Below are positions 10,134 to 19,949 of a stretch of 64,000 nt of DNA, one piece after another. The notes under the pieces are model-generated. The model was given only the letters and a program-made list of their open reading frames with translations, was not told the origin of the DNA and ran no database searches. The position numbers and the translations under genes are program-made. This DNA comes from Linum tenue (Eukaryota > Streptophyta > Magnoliopsida > Malpighiales > Linaceae). The stretch spans positions 19,903,007 through 19,967,006 of the forward strand of contig CAMGYJ010000011.1 of the NCBI GenBank assembly GCA_946122785.1. Reading direction: 5' to 3'. Numbering within the stretch: position 1 is the stretch's first letter; each line of letters starts with the position of its first letter.

Positions 10134-10811
10134 ATGTCGCGCTTCGTACTGGACTCCGACAACCTGTGGCTGGTGGGCAACTCCGACGGCACGATCGCCG
10201 TCCTCGGCGGCCCGGATGTCGCTGACGCCAACCCCAAAGACGTGACCGGCGACGTGAGCCAATGGCAGCAAATAGCTCGAATCGGGACAAACTCGGCGTC
10301 CACTCACCAGGAATTGGAAGTGTACGGCGTCGTGTTGAGCGGCCAGAAGCTGGAGGAGCTGAGGAAGAACACCTACGACGACCAAGTCACCGTGACCAGA
10401 GAAGGGTTCATGATCCAGTGGCTCAACCCTAGCGGCGGAGATAAGGGCCCCAAGGAAGGAAATCCCTACCGCCGCCTCAACGATCTCTTTGACTGGTCCA
10501 AGCATGGTGTTGAGGTCCCCACTCCGGTTGCGACGGAGTGGGACCGGTACCAGTTGGGGACCGGGGAGCTGATGGCGGAGATATCGGGTTTGGTCAACCT
10601 GGCGAAAGTCATAGAGGAGCTGGAGATGGAGAACCAGACTCTTCGGGATGACAAGGACTTGGAGATCAGGGAGTTGAACAAGAAGCTGGTCGAGGGGAAA
10701 GGTGGCGGCGGCGGTGATGATAATAAGTCTGCTGCTGACAAAGATAAGGAGATCGCCGTCAAGGATCAACAGATCCGTGTCCTCAAAGAGGCACTAAAAC
10801 TCTTCCTCTAA
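10134..10811 (+). CDS. Gene 1: unrecognised coiled-coil family protein, intronless
   Basis: The protein has 225 residues. The ATG at 10134 is chosen because MSRFVLDS is the start in all three paralogs; the open frame begins two codons earlier at a TTG. Residues 1-124 form the conserved domain (MSRFVLDSDNLWL, then QWQQIARIG, THQELEVYGVVLSGQKLEEL, REGFMIQWLNP, PYRRLNDLFDWSK). Residues 125-225 are charged and heptad-like with a glycine-rich break (GKGGGGGDD), ending KDKEIAVKDQQIRVLKEALK. No signal peptide or membrane segment is visible, suggesting a cytosolic, possibly oligomeric protein. Unlike genes 2 and 3 it has no intron at the FDWS junction. AATAAA near 11007 is a plausible poly(A) signal. 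I do not recognise the function. The open, GC-rich frame and conserved ends argue for a working gene. Confidence 0.85.
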   Translation: MSRFVLDSDNLWLVGNSDGTIAVLGGPDVADANPKDVTGDVSQWQQIARIGTNSASTHQELEVYGVVLSGQKLEELRKNTYDDQVTVTREGFMIQWLNPSGGDKGPKEGNPYRRLNDLFDWSKHGVEVPTPVATEWDRYQLGTGELMAEISGLVNLAKVIEELEMENQTLRDDKDLEIRELNKKLVEGKGGGGGDDNKSAADKDKEIAVKDQQIRVLKEALKLFL

Positions 10812-11181
10812 TTAAGCTATTACTATGTTCCTTTCCGTCCACCGGTCGGCTCCTCCTATTCGCTTATCTGTTATGTTCCTAATTAATTTTTCTTATTGTA
10901 TATGTATTCTGGCGCCAGCCGCGTGGCATGGTCGTTGTGTGTACCCCATGTTTCATTTATCTGCGCATGTGTGTTGTTTAATTGGCACATACTGAGTTGC
11001 CAATTAATAAATAAAACTTGAACTGTGTGTTTTCTTTTAGTATCTGAACTCTCTGTGAGGAAATATGGTGCTAACATCATTATATGTCGTTGTATATAGG
11101 GATAATTTCGATCCGACTTTTCATGAAAAAAATCAATTTATCAAGTGTTTTACCTTTACCATTAGACTATAGTTCACTTGT

Positions 11182-11183
<2 letters not shown>
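10812..11183 (+). other. Gene 1 3' flank
   Basis: This holds the 3' UTR. The segment TTGCCAATTAATAAATAAA at about 10996-11014 matches the 3' UTRs of gene 2 (near 22667) and gene 3 (minus strand, near 44838), so homology of the three genes extends beyond the coding region. Confidence 0.6.

Positions 11184-11251
<68 letters not shown>
11184..11251. repeat. (AT)n microsatellite
   Basis: This is an uninterrupted AT dinucleotide run of about 68 bases. A further short AT run at 11511-11524 may be its other part, split by the insertion between them. Confidence 0.95.
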
Positions 11252-11253
<2 letters not shown>

Positions 11254-11510
11254 TGATGACTGATGTACGTCAGGCGTATAGTATACGTCAGGTGATCTAG
11301 CCGTTAGATGTAGCTAGATGAGCTCCGACCGATCTCAACGGTCAATTTTTATTTTTCATTAAATCAACTTCGGGTTAGGGTTTAGAAAATCGGTGACTGG
11401 GGTTTATCTATTGGAGGTTAGGGTATAGTATCATACCCCAAACTCGATTTAATTCATGATCTAGATAGAGATATCTCACTAGTAGTACCTGACGTACGCC
11501 AGTCTGACCC
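11252..11510. mobile_element. MITE-like element inserted in an AT repeat
   Basis: This unit of about 259 bp lies between two AT runs. Its ends are imperfect inverted repeats: left GACTGATGTACGTCAGG, right (reversed) GACTGGCGTACGTCAGG, two mismatches in 17. The TA-rich flanks would suit a TA-targeting family, but the repeat context makes the TSD uninformative. Confidence 0.55.
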
Positions 11511-11524
11511 ATATATATATATAT

Positions 11525-12299
11525 AATTCAAACGTAAATACAATTGTATATCTAAAATAGAAGTCCAGTTATACTCAAACCTCATAATTTTTTCTTCCAA
11601 GCCCTAACATCTAAACTTTAATCTGACATTATGATATACGAAGGAAAGGAAACATGACTTTGACCTTCTCTTCTCTCCCTTTTCGTCAATCTTTGATTGA
11701 AACCCTCACTCCAGAATCCACCGCCCCTTCCTCGTCTGCAGAACTCGCCGACTGCCTTGCTCCAAGGATGAACAACCCTCTCCTCCTTTGCAAACCACAA
11801 CTCTGCAATATTCCCAGCTCCAGATGGAAAATCCGATTGTACGTTAGAGCTAGCACCAGTCCAATAGTAAATGAAAACACATCGAATGAGATTTTATGTA
11901 GTATATTTAGAAAGAGATCTATTCGTGAATGATTCTCTAGTATTATATACTGAAAGAGATTTGTTGAGCAATGTAGATAAATAGTTGATTTTAAAATTTA
12001 TTGACTCTATCTATGTAAACAAATGACAAGGGTAGTAATTAAAGTAATATAGATTTGTGGTTAGAAATATATATTTTAAATATATAAGACTTCGAAGCAT
12101 TATCACGAGTCGGTTTGAGTATTCTCATGTGTAACCATTCAAACTCGTACCCAACTACAAGGTTTCTTATTTTTTAAATTCACACTCAGTAATAAAAATT
12201 GAATTCTCTCGAATATTACTGGTGCTGTTTGGTTTGCGTTGGACAGTTGGATCGATTTTCGACTTGTTTTGCTCACACTTAAAGAGTTCAGAAAAGGGT
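11525..12299. other. No recognisable gene
   Basis: AT-rich DNA with a short ORF at 11654-11932 (+) that has no family motif and no visible promoter. Confidence 0.4.
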
Positions 12300-13056
12300 G
12301 AGTATTCTTTTTTCTGAAATATATTAAAATATATTAAAAGGGTGAGTATTATTTTTTCTGAAATATATTAAAATATATCGTTATTGCACCACCCATGATT
12401 ATGATTAAGAAAGGTGTAAACAACTCAAGACTGGCAATTAAGTTATGCAAGTGATGATATCGACAGTGATCATTCAAAAGAACGAAAAGGTTAATAATTG
12501 CGGCTGTATGCAGAAAAGGCTCATAATTAACCATGTGTCTCTGTATTGATTGATATAATTAACCACGTGATCCTGTATTCGCTTGTATAAAATATATGGT
12601 GGATTTTGGGAACCTTTTTCTTTCCGCATAAATTAATATACATAAAAGAGGACCCCAGATCATAGTTAGTAAATACTCCGTTTAATACACGTATATGTAC
12701 CCGTACGTACTTTATCCGTTTAAAACTTCCGTATCCGTATTATTGTCAAGCCGTTTCATTTTCCCCCGTTCATTTCATGGTTCCCGTACTAAACACGTAT
12801 AAAACCCGTATAACACGTTTATTATCCGTATTTTACGAATTAAATTGTTAACTTTACTATTATTTATATATTTATTTATTTTTAAAATGATTAATTTTAT
12901 ATATTTATGACTATTAACGTACTATTAAACGTAATTTTAGCTTAAAGATGAAGTATAATGCCCGTACGTATCTTTTACGTAACTTTCCCGTACCGTATTT
13001 TACTAACTATGCCCCAGATACATTTTGTATATATAAATAAATCAGTTAATTGCGTA
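12300..13056. repeat. Duplicated intergenic sequence, copy 1
   Basis: It contains TGATGATATCGACAGTGATC (12451-12470), flanked by AAAATATATCGTTATTGCACC and by AATTAACCACGTGATCCTG. The same ordered blocks recur near 51.36-51.54 kb and 61.84-62.15 kb, and in part near 59.55 kb. It continues after the hAT-type insertion at 13620-13737. Confidence 0.7.
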
Positions 13057-13611
13057 TAGGGATGACAATTTTGCCCATACCCATGAGTATTTTACTATCC
13101 AACCCAATTGGGTTGGGTATGAAATCCAAATATATGGATATGGGTAAAGTTTGATGGGTTTGTACCCATATTCATTTACTTTGGATTGGGTTGGGTTTAT
13201 AACAAATGGATTTGGGTTTGTACCCATGCCCAAATACAAATTACAGTTTGGTATCCAAACTTAATATATATGCATATTTAGTACCTAAATTTAATTTTTT
13301 TTGCATATAAGTCCTCAAAATATCGATGGAAAATTACGTTTTGGTACCTAAATTTTTTTGGTCTTACATTTTGGTACCTAAATTTTTCAAGTTTTACAAA
13401 TAAGTCCAATTTTTGCATGTGTAGTTAAAACACCCTCAAGTAAATGGATATCCATATCCAACCCATACCCATTTAGATAATATCCATATATAACCGAAAC
13501 CCATATACAAACCCCAAACCCATACACACATCACCCAAACCCTACCCATAATAAATGGGTCTACTTGGGTTTGGGCAAAATTACCCATGAGTGGATAAAT
13601 TGTCATCCCTA
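13057..13611. mobile_element. hAT-type non-autonomous element
   Basis: This 555-bp element is bounded by a perfect 8-bp TSD ATTGCGTA (13049-13056 and 13612-13619). The termini are TAGGGATGACAATTT and its inverse AAATTGTCATCCCTA. Subterminal runs of CCCAA/GGGTTTG characterise the element. There is no transposase frame. Terminus and TSD length fit the hAT superfamily. Confidence 0.85.
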
Positions 13612-13737
13612 ATTGCGTATATGGTTCTGAAAACGCCTAATTTGGGTAAGTGTAAGCAGTGAATAGAAATTTGTTGACGCGTAGACAACATTGAGTTGTA
13701 CTTTAGAATGACGTCAGAGGTAAACTAGACATGGCCC

Positions 13738-14965
13738 TAGTATCTCGGGACAGGTTACGGTGATTACTTGGTATTAGTAATCACCGTGGCTACTAAGGAT
13801 AGAAATGGTATTGTACTTTTATTATAATCATAATTATCATATTAATTACGTGATAATTAGGGAGAGATAATTATGAAAAGTAATTATTACAGAAATTAAA
13901 CCATCGTAAGGTTTTGTGAGGTTTGGATTGGTAGTGTTAATCACTTTGTATGGCTGCACTGGTAGTGATCTGCATTGGTAGTTGTCTTAAATCTGTACAG
14001 ATTGTATTGGTACAAATTTAATATTGGATTGATTCTGGTGGTATTGGTATTGTGATTATCATTATTGAAATGGTATTGATTTTGCCTCATTGTGCAACGT
14101 ATTGTTGTGTCTGATTAGTTTGGTATGAATTTCAGTCATTGCAAACATACCAATGAACACACAAAAAGTCCAATGAACACTACCAAAACTGGAACACTAC
14201 CATTGCAAACACTACCATTGCATAAAACTAGAACACTACCATTGCAAACATACCAATGAACACTACCATTCCACGCCAAGCTATACATGTGAGAAGATAA
14301 CTACCAAAACAATAGATCACTACCAATGCATCAAATCTCGCCAATAGCCGACTCAGAATCCGGAGGAGGTGAAATCAACCTCGCGGGTGCCGCTTCTTCA
14401 CCATACAGAGAAACAAACAGTCGCCGTCGCGGGAAACGATACAGAGTCGTCGAACCCCTCGCCGATTCACCATCCGAGAAACAAACAGTCCCCGACCCAG
14501 AGAGAAAGACAGCGGTGCTGTCGGCTGCACGGGGTCGTCGTCGACTGCACGGAGTCATCATTGTGGGCTGCACAGAGTCATCGTCATCGGATGCACGAAG
14601 TTGGCGGCGGCGGCTGCTGCACTGAGTAGGCGGAGCCACCTGATTCGCGGCTGGACAACGACGGATGGCCGGGTTTTTGGGACGTGAAGGCGGACGTCGA
14701 TGCTATTGGAGGGGTGTGTCATGGCTTGTGGAGGCGGCCGGTGGATAGAAGTAGGGTTTGGATGAGAGAGGGGTAGTATTAGGGTTTGGGTAGAATATAT
14801 AGAATAATCAGGTGTGATCTTTTTTTGTTTCCAATATTAGCCTGAAGCAATTTTAACCGTGAGATTAAAAAAAGGAAAAATAAAAAAATAGACGGAGGAT
14901 ATTGAAGTAGCCACGGTGGCTACTAGAATTCTAGTTGCCACCCTAACCCATCACCATAGTATCTC
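13738..14965. mobile_element. MULE-like element, 1.2 kb
   Basis: The 9-bp TSD TAGTATCTC is at 13738-13746 and 14957-14965. The ends are imperfect inverted repeats of about 45 bp sharing GGTTA-GGGTG and CACCGTGGCTACT. The interior has degenerate repeats of ACACTACCATTG (about 14150-14270) and a GC-rich block at 14326-14640 with ORFs in several frames and no recognised domain, possibly a captured gene piece. Confidence 0.75.
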
Positions 14966-15299
14966 ACTCACACTTAGCGATTTCTTGAATCTTAATTGTG
15001 CATGCAATTATTGCCTACGTATCGGATGACAAGCTAGCTGGATCGCACTAGTTAATTATATGTGAACGGCTATTTGCCGCCAACCAAATTGCTATTTGCC
15101 GCCAACCAAAAAAAAAAAAAAAAAAAAAATTTGAATTCAAATTTTGAATTCTCCCCTTCCTTCCCTTCCTATAAATTTGAATACCATAACATTACCTCAT
15201 TCCAACAAAACACTTTTGTCGACGAGCCCAGTGCCTCCGTCGCCGGCACAGTTCCTCCGTCGCCGGCCAACTTCCCGTCGTCATCAATCGTCGGAAACA

Positions 15300-16142
15300 A
15301 GTAAGTTTACTTTTTGCGACAATTTTTTATGTTTTTCCGGCGATTTTTCCAGTTTTCCGGCGAAAAACACGGTGGACCGAAAGAATTTGGCGGCCGGAAC
15401 GTGGCCGGGCCGAAAAAAAATTTCGGCCGGCGCGACGCCCAGCCGAAAAATTCTTTCGGCCCGGCGACGTTCCGGCCGCAAATTTTTTTCGGCCGGTCGC
15501 CGAAAGCGCCGCCGAAAAGTTTTCCGGCGGCGCGTTCGGCGACCGGCCGAAAAAAATTTGCGGCCGGGACGTGGCCGGGCCGAAATATTTTTTCGGCTGA
15601 GCGTCGCGCCGGCCAAAAAAATGTTTCGGCCCGGCCACGTCCCGGCCGCAAAAATATTTCGGCCCGGCCACGTCCCGGCCGCAGAATCTTTTCGGCCCGT
15701 CGACGCGCCGGCCGCAATTTTTTTTCGGCCCGGCGGCGCGCCGGCCGCTATTTTTTTTCGGCCCGGCATATTTTTTTAATTTAATTTAATTTAATATGTT
15801 AATTAATTAGTCAATAAAAGTTACTTAATTAGTTAATTTCGATTAACTACTTAATTAAATGTTTTTTTAATTACTTAGATTAGTTAATAGAAAATTAAAT
15901 AATTAAGAATTGGTTTAACAATTAATGTTAATAGTACATTAGTTAATAGACTTGCAGTTAATTAGTGATTAATTAACAATTAATGTTAATAGTACATTAG
16001 TTAATAGAAATTTAATTAATTAGTGCGCATCTATGTATGATATTGATTAATTAGTGATTAATTAACAATTAATTAGTTAATCGAAATTTAATTAATTAGT
16101 GCGCATCTAAGTATGATATTGTGTAAATTTGTAGATAATTAG
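15300..16142 (+). repeat. GC-rich palindromic repeats in the 5' intron of the PMD gene
   Basis: The block at 15340-15775 consists of repeated units such as CGGCCGGGACGTGGCCGGGC spaced by A/T runs, in both orientations about a centre near 15513. It lies between a donor-like AACAA|GTAAGTTT at 15300 and an acceptor-like TTTGTAG near 16133, so it would be intronic. Unit lengths near multiples of three leave all six frames open. These ORFs are not proteins. The rest of the intron (15776-16130) is AT-rich with repeated TTAATTAATTAGTG. Confidence 0.75.
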
Positions 16143-16144
16143 AT

Positions 16145-17233
16145 ATGGATGATGCGGGTGGGAGTGAGTTGGGTAGATTCAATGGTAGGGTTGTTGATGC
16201 ATCAACACGAAGGAAGGTGCCTCAGAAGAATAAGGAGAAGAAGCGCACTCGAGATATTGGACATCAGTCAGAGGCTCCTACTATAGTTGCTCGTTCGTCA
16301 TCACGGGCGTCTGGTTCCCATGGGGGGAACCAGGGTGCTGCATCGAGAGTGGTCTCTGCTGAGTTTGATGAGGACGATAGAGATGAGGACGATAATGATG
16401 AGGATGTCGATGTCCCTCCACCTACGCATGGACATGGACGAGTGCAGGATCGTACGGCAACATCACGTCCTGCTATGTATAGGGACCGAGCTGGGCGATT
16501 CGTACCACCTGCTCGTCAGGAGACAGAGAGCTCGGGGACTGGACGGAGTAGGGGAGGACGTTCGAGTGGTCCTCCACCGTGGGAGCTTGTTGGTGAGTGT
16601 CCTGGTGGACCTACGGATCCTAGCCTCATTAGGAGCTTCCGTGGCCACGCTTCCTACGCACTTTGGACGGGGCTTGGAGATCGAGGGGTCATCAGTTGCT
16701 ACACCCGTACAGGGGCGGTTGACTATCTTGGGAACTACGTGTTTAGTCATGTTGAGGCGGAGGATCTGGTTCAGCAGTCAGGTCTCCAGCACCTGATCTA
16801 CTCTATGTTCCGCAGGATAGCGATTGACGAGGCTTTGATCTCAGCTTTTGTGGAGAGGTGGCAGCCAGACACGAACACTTTCCACTTGCCTTTTGGAGAG
16901 ATGACGATCCTCCTCCACGATGTTCAGTACTTACTGCAGATTCCTGTTGAGGGACGACTGATGAGTAGGACTTCTGAGCAGCTTGACCATCCGGAGGTGG
17001 GTTTGTGTGCGCTTCTTGGGATGAACTTGGAGCAGTTGAGTGGTCGTTCGGAGGTCCCTGGATTTGGTAGTAAGGGTAAGTGGTACGACAAGGGTGGTTT
17101 TCTTGCGGACATGGCGTCCAGGTACTTGCAGGTGAACGGGACACATGTGAATAGGGCATCTCTTGCTTGTCTCACTGCTTCAGGACCTCTTTCTTCCACC
17201 TCAACAGTAAGACGCCTAAAGTGTTCTCGTTGA
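16145..17233 (+). CDS. Plant mobile domain (PMD) protein of the MULE, 3'-truncated
   Basis: The ORF has 362 residues from an ATG just after a likely 3' splice site. Residues 1-150 are basic and acidic low-complexity sequence (EDDRDEDDNDEDVDVPPP). Residues about 175-335 match the plant mobile domain (aminotransferase-like, as in MAIN/MAIL1): SFRGHASYALW, FRRIAIDEALISAFVERWQ, THTFHLPFGEMTILL-type segment and VQYLLQIPVEGRLM. PMD proteins of transposons have an unknown role, possibly in silencing or mobility. From about 17150 the frame runs antisense to the transposase 3' end (TASGPLSSTSTVRR), so the PMD is probably cut short by a deletion that joined the two convergent genes tail to tail. Confidence 0.75.
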   Translation: MDDAGGSELGRFNGRVVDASTRRKVPQKNKEKKRTRDIGHQSEAPTIVARSSSRASGSHGGNQGAASRVVSAEFDEDDRDEDDNDEDVDVPPPTHGHGRVQDRTATSRPAMYRDRAGRFVPPARQETESSGTGRSRGGRSSGPPPWELVGECPGGPTDPSLIRSFRGHASYALWTGLGDRGVISCYTRTGAVDYLGNYVFSHVEAEDLVQQSGLQHLIYSMFRRIAIDEALISAFVERWQPDTNTFHLPFGEMTILLHDVQYLLQIPVEGRLMSRTSEQLDHPEVGLCALLGMNLEQLSGRSEVPGFGSKGKWYDKGGFLADMASRYLQVNGTHVNRASLACLTASGPLSSTSTVRRLKCSR

Positions 17234-18927
17234 AGCTCAATTTCATCATTGACTTGTTGTTGACGTGGGGGGTTTTTATAATCCAAAGTCCGCCAAAATA
17301 CATGCAACTCTTGAGCATAGAATTGACGTCCTTCTTCCTTAGCTTGAACAACCTGGCAAGCACACTTGAGCCCATGTGTCATCTGAAAATGACACGCACA
17401 ACGGTCCTTCAACTCCGCCGCCCCATCTAACATCAGTTTGATCGCCTCACAACTAACGACCCTCCTCAAAAACGTGCACGGAGGCTCAATTGCCCTACTC
17501 AGATTGCGGTTAAGTGACTTGTGCAGCTCATTCACCACTTCTAGAAACTGATGTTCCATGTAGTTGTGGTTCTTCGCAAAACAAGTGTCAATCGCTCCTC
17601 TACCAGACACAAGGAAACTCTTGAATGAAGAGTGAGATGACTCAACTCTATTCGAGCTCGTGTTACCAAGATGAAACACATGGTTCGTGTAGCACTTTGC
17701 CCACATTGTCTGACAAGGCAACCACTCACCTCGCACGTAGTCAACCATTTTTATGTTCTTCTGTGTCCAGACCCTCTCAAACTGATTAATCTTTTGAAGA
17801 AAACCCTCCTGAGTCCAACTCCATGCAGCTTTGTCGAAATATTTCTTCCATACCGCTTCTGCTACCTCTCTTCTTGAAATTCCACCCAGTAATTGCTCAA
17901 ACTTTTGCTTCACACAGTTGTTGACGTGCCATAAACATAGTAGGTGGACAGTATGTGGGAGAGGGAAGACCAGGGGCATAGAAGCAAGCAGACCACCTTC
18001 TTTGTCTGTCACAATGACATTCGGAACCGTATCACCGAGCAACCCTTTAATACATCGCAGCACCCACTCATATGTTTCCTTTGTTTCCTGCTTAATAAGT
18101 GCACATGCAATGTTGAAATTCTTCTTGACTGGAGTAACCCCAATAATCTCAACCCATGGCCAGCCATACCTATTCGTCTTGTAGGTCGAGTCAATGATGA
18201 TGACGTACGGCCATGCATGCAACATCTGAATGGACGTCGGGTGCGCAAAAAACAGATTAGTGAGCACATTATTAGAGTCCTTTTGCAAACAGATATGGTA
18301 CCCACGTTGTTCAGCTCCATGAAGCGCAAACTGTATCGCATCCATTTCACCCATCTCATCCAATCTGTTCTTGTAATTTCTGTTGTACATCTGTTTGATA
18401 TCATGACTCACACCCCCTTCAGTATTGAGTGTCGTCTTCTGCTGATTTGGTCTCACCCCCGCCTTCCTCATTAATCTTAACCTCTCTTTTTCAGCCTCAC
18501 TAAACTGTTTGTTGTGTCGGTGATGTTCTGGATACAACACCTTTTCATGGTTGTGAAACCCTCTATTAGCTCCGGTTGCACGACTTGTCACTCCCACTAG
18601 GACCCATGTGTTTGGACGATCCTTTTGCCATACTTCCTTAATACATATCTGAAACTGGCAACCAGTACCCTTCGAACTAGTATTCCCACGCGTCTCCTTC
18701 GTAGGGTCTGGTTTATAAGATTTAACGATCCTACTGCTTCTGTCGCAATACATACAGAGGGCAGTAAGTCCAGAAGTATTCGGTTTCCATGCTCCTCTAA
18801 CAATAAAGAACCCGTTCTCCTGAGCGATTGCTATTGCAGCTAACTCAGCTAACTCCACACTTGCATAATGGATCCCATTCTCAAATTCTGCTGTGTAATC
18901 ATGATCGGCCGGTAACCACTCTGACAT
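16924..18927 (-). CDS. MULE transposase
   Basis: The start MSEWLP at 18927 is preferred over the upstream Met at 18987 because AATTGTAG, a 3' splice site, lies four bases before it. This gives 667 residues. The DDE catalytic triad is visible at D246 (IIIDSTYKTNRYGWP), D308 (IVTDKEGGL) and E429 (SSNRVESSHSSFK), with the family CxxH at 331-334 (CLWH). A SWIM-like zinc motif (CACHFQMTHGLKCACQ) is near 510-524. The N-terminus resembles FAR1-type DNA-binding regions. The enzyme would cut at the element ends in the nucleus. The frame is fully open. The last 100 or so residues lie antisense to the PMD gene and may not be original. No frameshift was seen. Confidence 0.88.
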   Translation of the reverse strand: MSEWLPADHDYTAEFENGIHYASVELAELAAIAIAQENGFFIVRGAWKPNTSGLTALCMYCDRSSRIVKSYKPDPTKETRGNTSSKGTGCQFQICIKEVWQKDRPNTWVLVGVTSRATGANRGFHNHEKVLYPEHHRHNKQFSEAEKERLRLMRKAGVRPNQQKTTLNTEGGVSHDIKQMYNRNYKNRLDEMGEMDAIQFALHGAEQRGYHICLQKDSNNVLTNLFFAHPTSIQMLHAWPYVIIIDSTYKTNRYGWPWVEIIGVTPVKKNFNIACALIKQETKETYEWVLRCIKGLLGDTVPNVIVTDKEGGLLASMPLVFPLPHTVHLLCLWHVNNCVKQKFEQLLGGISRREVAEAVWKKYFDKAAWSWTQEGFLQKINQFERVWTQKNIKMVDYVRGEWLPCQTMWAKCYTNHVFHLGNTSSNRVESSHSSFKSFLVSGRGAIDTCFAKNHNYMEHQFLEVVNELHKSLNRNLSRAIEPPCTFLRRVVSCEAIKLMLDGAAELKDRCACHFQMTHGLKCACQVVQAKEEGRQFYAQELHVFWRTLDYKNPPRQQQVNDEIELQREHFRRLTVEVEERGPEAVRQARDALFTCVPFTCKYLDAMSARKPPLSYHLPLLPNPGTSERPLNCSKFIPRSAHKPTSGWSSCSEVLLISRPSTGICSKY

Positions 18928-18980
18928 TTTTCCTACAATTACAATATAACACATCAATATTCTTGTGAACCTAAACGCTA

Positions 18981-19095
18981 ATTTCAACTCTTAACCGCTA
19001 AATTCAACTCCTAAACGCTAAATTCAACTCCTAAACTCTAAATTCAACTCCTAAACTCTAAATTCAACTCCTAAAATCTAAATTCAACTCCTAAA
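18981..19095. repeat. 18-bp tandem repeat in the transposase 5' intron
   Basis: Six or seven units of AAATTCAACTCCTAAACTCT with small changes lie between the transposase start and the GC-rich palindrome. There are no unique spacers, so this is a simple tandem array. Confidence 0.85.
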
Positions 19096-19415
19096 ATCGA
19101 ATTTTTCCGACGATTTTTAACGAACAGGGTGGGCCGAAATTTTCCGGCGGCCGGAACCTGGCCGGGCCGAAAACTTCCGGCGGCCGGAACCTGGCCGGGC
19201 CGAAAATTTTCGGCGGCCGGAACCTGGCCGGGCCGAAGGAAAAAGGTGGCCGGAGCCTGGCCGGGCCGAAAATATTTTTCGGCTCGGCCAGGCTCCGGCC
19301 ACCTTTTTCCTTCGGCCCGGCCAGGTTCCGGCCGCCGAAAATTTTCGGCCCGGCCAGGTTCCGGCCGCCGGAAAATTTCGGCCCACCCTCTGTTCGTTAA
19401 AAATCGTCGGAAAAA
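19096..19415. repeat. GC-rich palindrome of about 310 bp
   Basis: The left arm starts TTTTTCCGACGATTTTTAAC and the right arm ends GTTAAAAATCGTCGGAAAAA. Between them are units such as GGCCGGAACCTGGCCGGGCC, repeated in inverse order on the other side of a centre near 19277. It could form a very long hairpin. It lies in the probable 5' UTR intron of the transposase, mirroring the block at 15340-15775. Confidence 0.85.
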
Positions 19416-19710
19416 TTGTTCGAAACTAAAAAAAAGTTGACGCACCTGCTTAGTGATGATTCATGGATGCGTGACCGCAGTTTACGTCGAGGATGGGCTT
19501 TCCCGATGGTTTTCCGGCGACTTTTCCGGCGAGCGTCGATTTTTTCTGATTCAATACGTTTTCTGAAACTTGAAAATGTTGTAGATTGTGAAAAAACTTA
19601 ACCAAAGATGTACATATATACTTTCTTCTTCTTTTTTTTTTTTTTTTTTTTTTTTTAGTTGGCGGCAAATAACAATTTGTTTGGCGGCAAATAGCAAGCC
19701 CCAATTATAT

Positions 19711-19949
19711 ACCCTCATGGCCGCCAGCTCAACATTAGCTAGTAATGAATTAACATACTTTGTCGGGAAGTGATGAGATTCGCCAGAGGTGGCACCTGTG
19801 AAATTAATATTGATTGAGGAAAGCAAATACCTGAGAAGGGTAAATAATGTTTCCACTATAAGTACGGGTTCCAAATCACACAGATCAATCAATCACAACA
19901 CAAGCTAGCAAATAATTTGATATTAGATAGTTTGGTCGAGAAAGAAAAA
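19711..19949 (+). promoter_or_regulatory. Gene 2 residual promoter and 5' UTR
   Basis: Only about 140 bases separate the MULE end from the TATA box CTATAAGTAC (19855-19864). The blocks ATGGCCGCCAGCTCAAC, GGTGGCACCTGTGAAATTAA, GAGGAAAGCAAATA and CACACAGATCAATCA match the gene 3 promoter on the minus strand (50540-50700). The farther promoter block (GCTGGATCGCACTAGTTAAT) now lies left of the MULE at 15038-15057. Confidence 0.75.

Larger units (their letters stand above)
15054..19710. mobile_element. MULE with transposase and plant mobile domain genes
   Basis: The 4641-bp element (15062-19702) has the 8-bp TSD AATTATAT at 15054-15061 and 19703-19710. Its inverted ends each carry two copies of CTATTTGCCGCCAA (or TTATTTGCCGCCAA) separated by CAAATTG and followed by a poly(A)/poly(T) run. 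Two genes converge inside: a plant mobile domain gene (+, 16145-17233) and a transposase (-, 18927-16924). Each seems to have a 5' UTR intron filled with GC-rich repeats. Alignment with the gene 3 promoter shows the insertion split the gene 2 promoter. Both ORFs are open, so this is the most nearly autonomous DNA transposon in the window. Confidence 0.9.

Noticed and set aside
10047..10769. 240-residue antisense ORF over gene 1
   Set aside because: Antisense shadow; the sense frame has paralogs, start context and TATA box.
14326..14639. Gene in the 1.2-kb MULE
   Set aside because: Overlapping frames on both strands, no motif, no splice sites; at most a captured fragment.
15144..15784. Several overlapping ORFs on both strands with FRPGHVPAA-like repeats
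   Set aside because: They come from GC-rich palindromic repeats with unit lengths near multiples of three; all frames are open and no frame shows coding bias or conservation.
18981..19095. Possible CRISPR-like array
   Set aside because: The units are directly adjacent without unique spacers, inside a plant transposon intron; a plain tandem repeat.
19071..19445. ORFs on both strands with FSARPGSGRRK-like repeats
   Set aside because: Same cause as above, in the second palindrome; not proteins.
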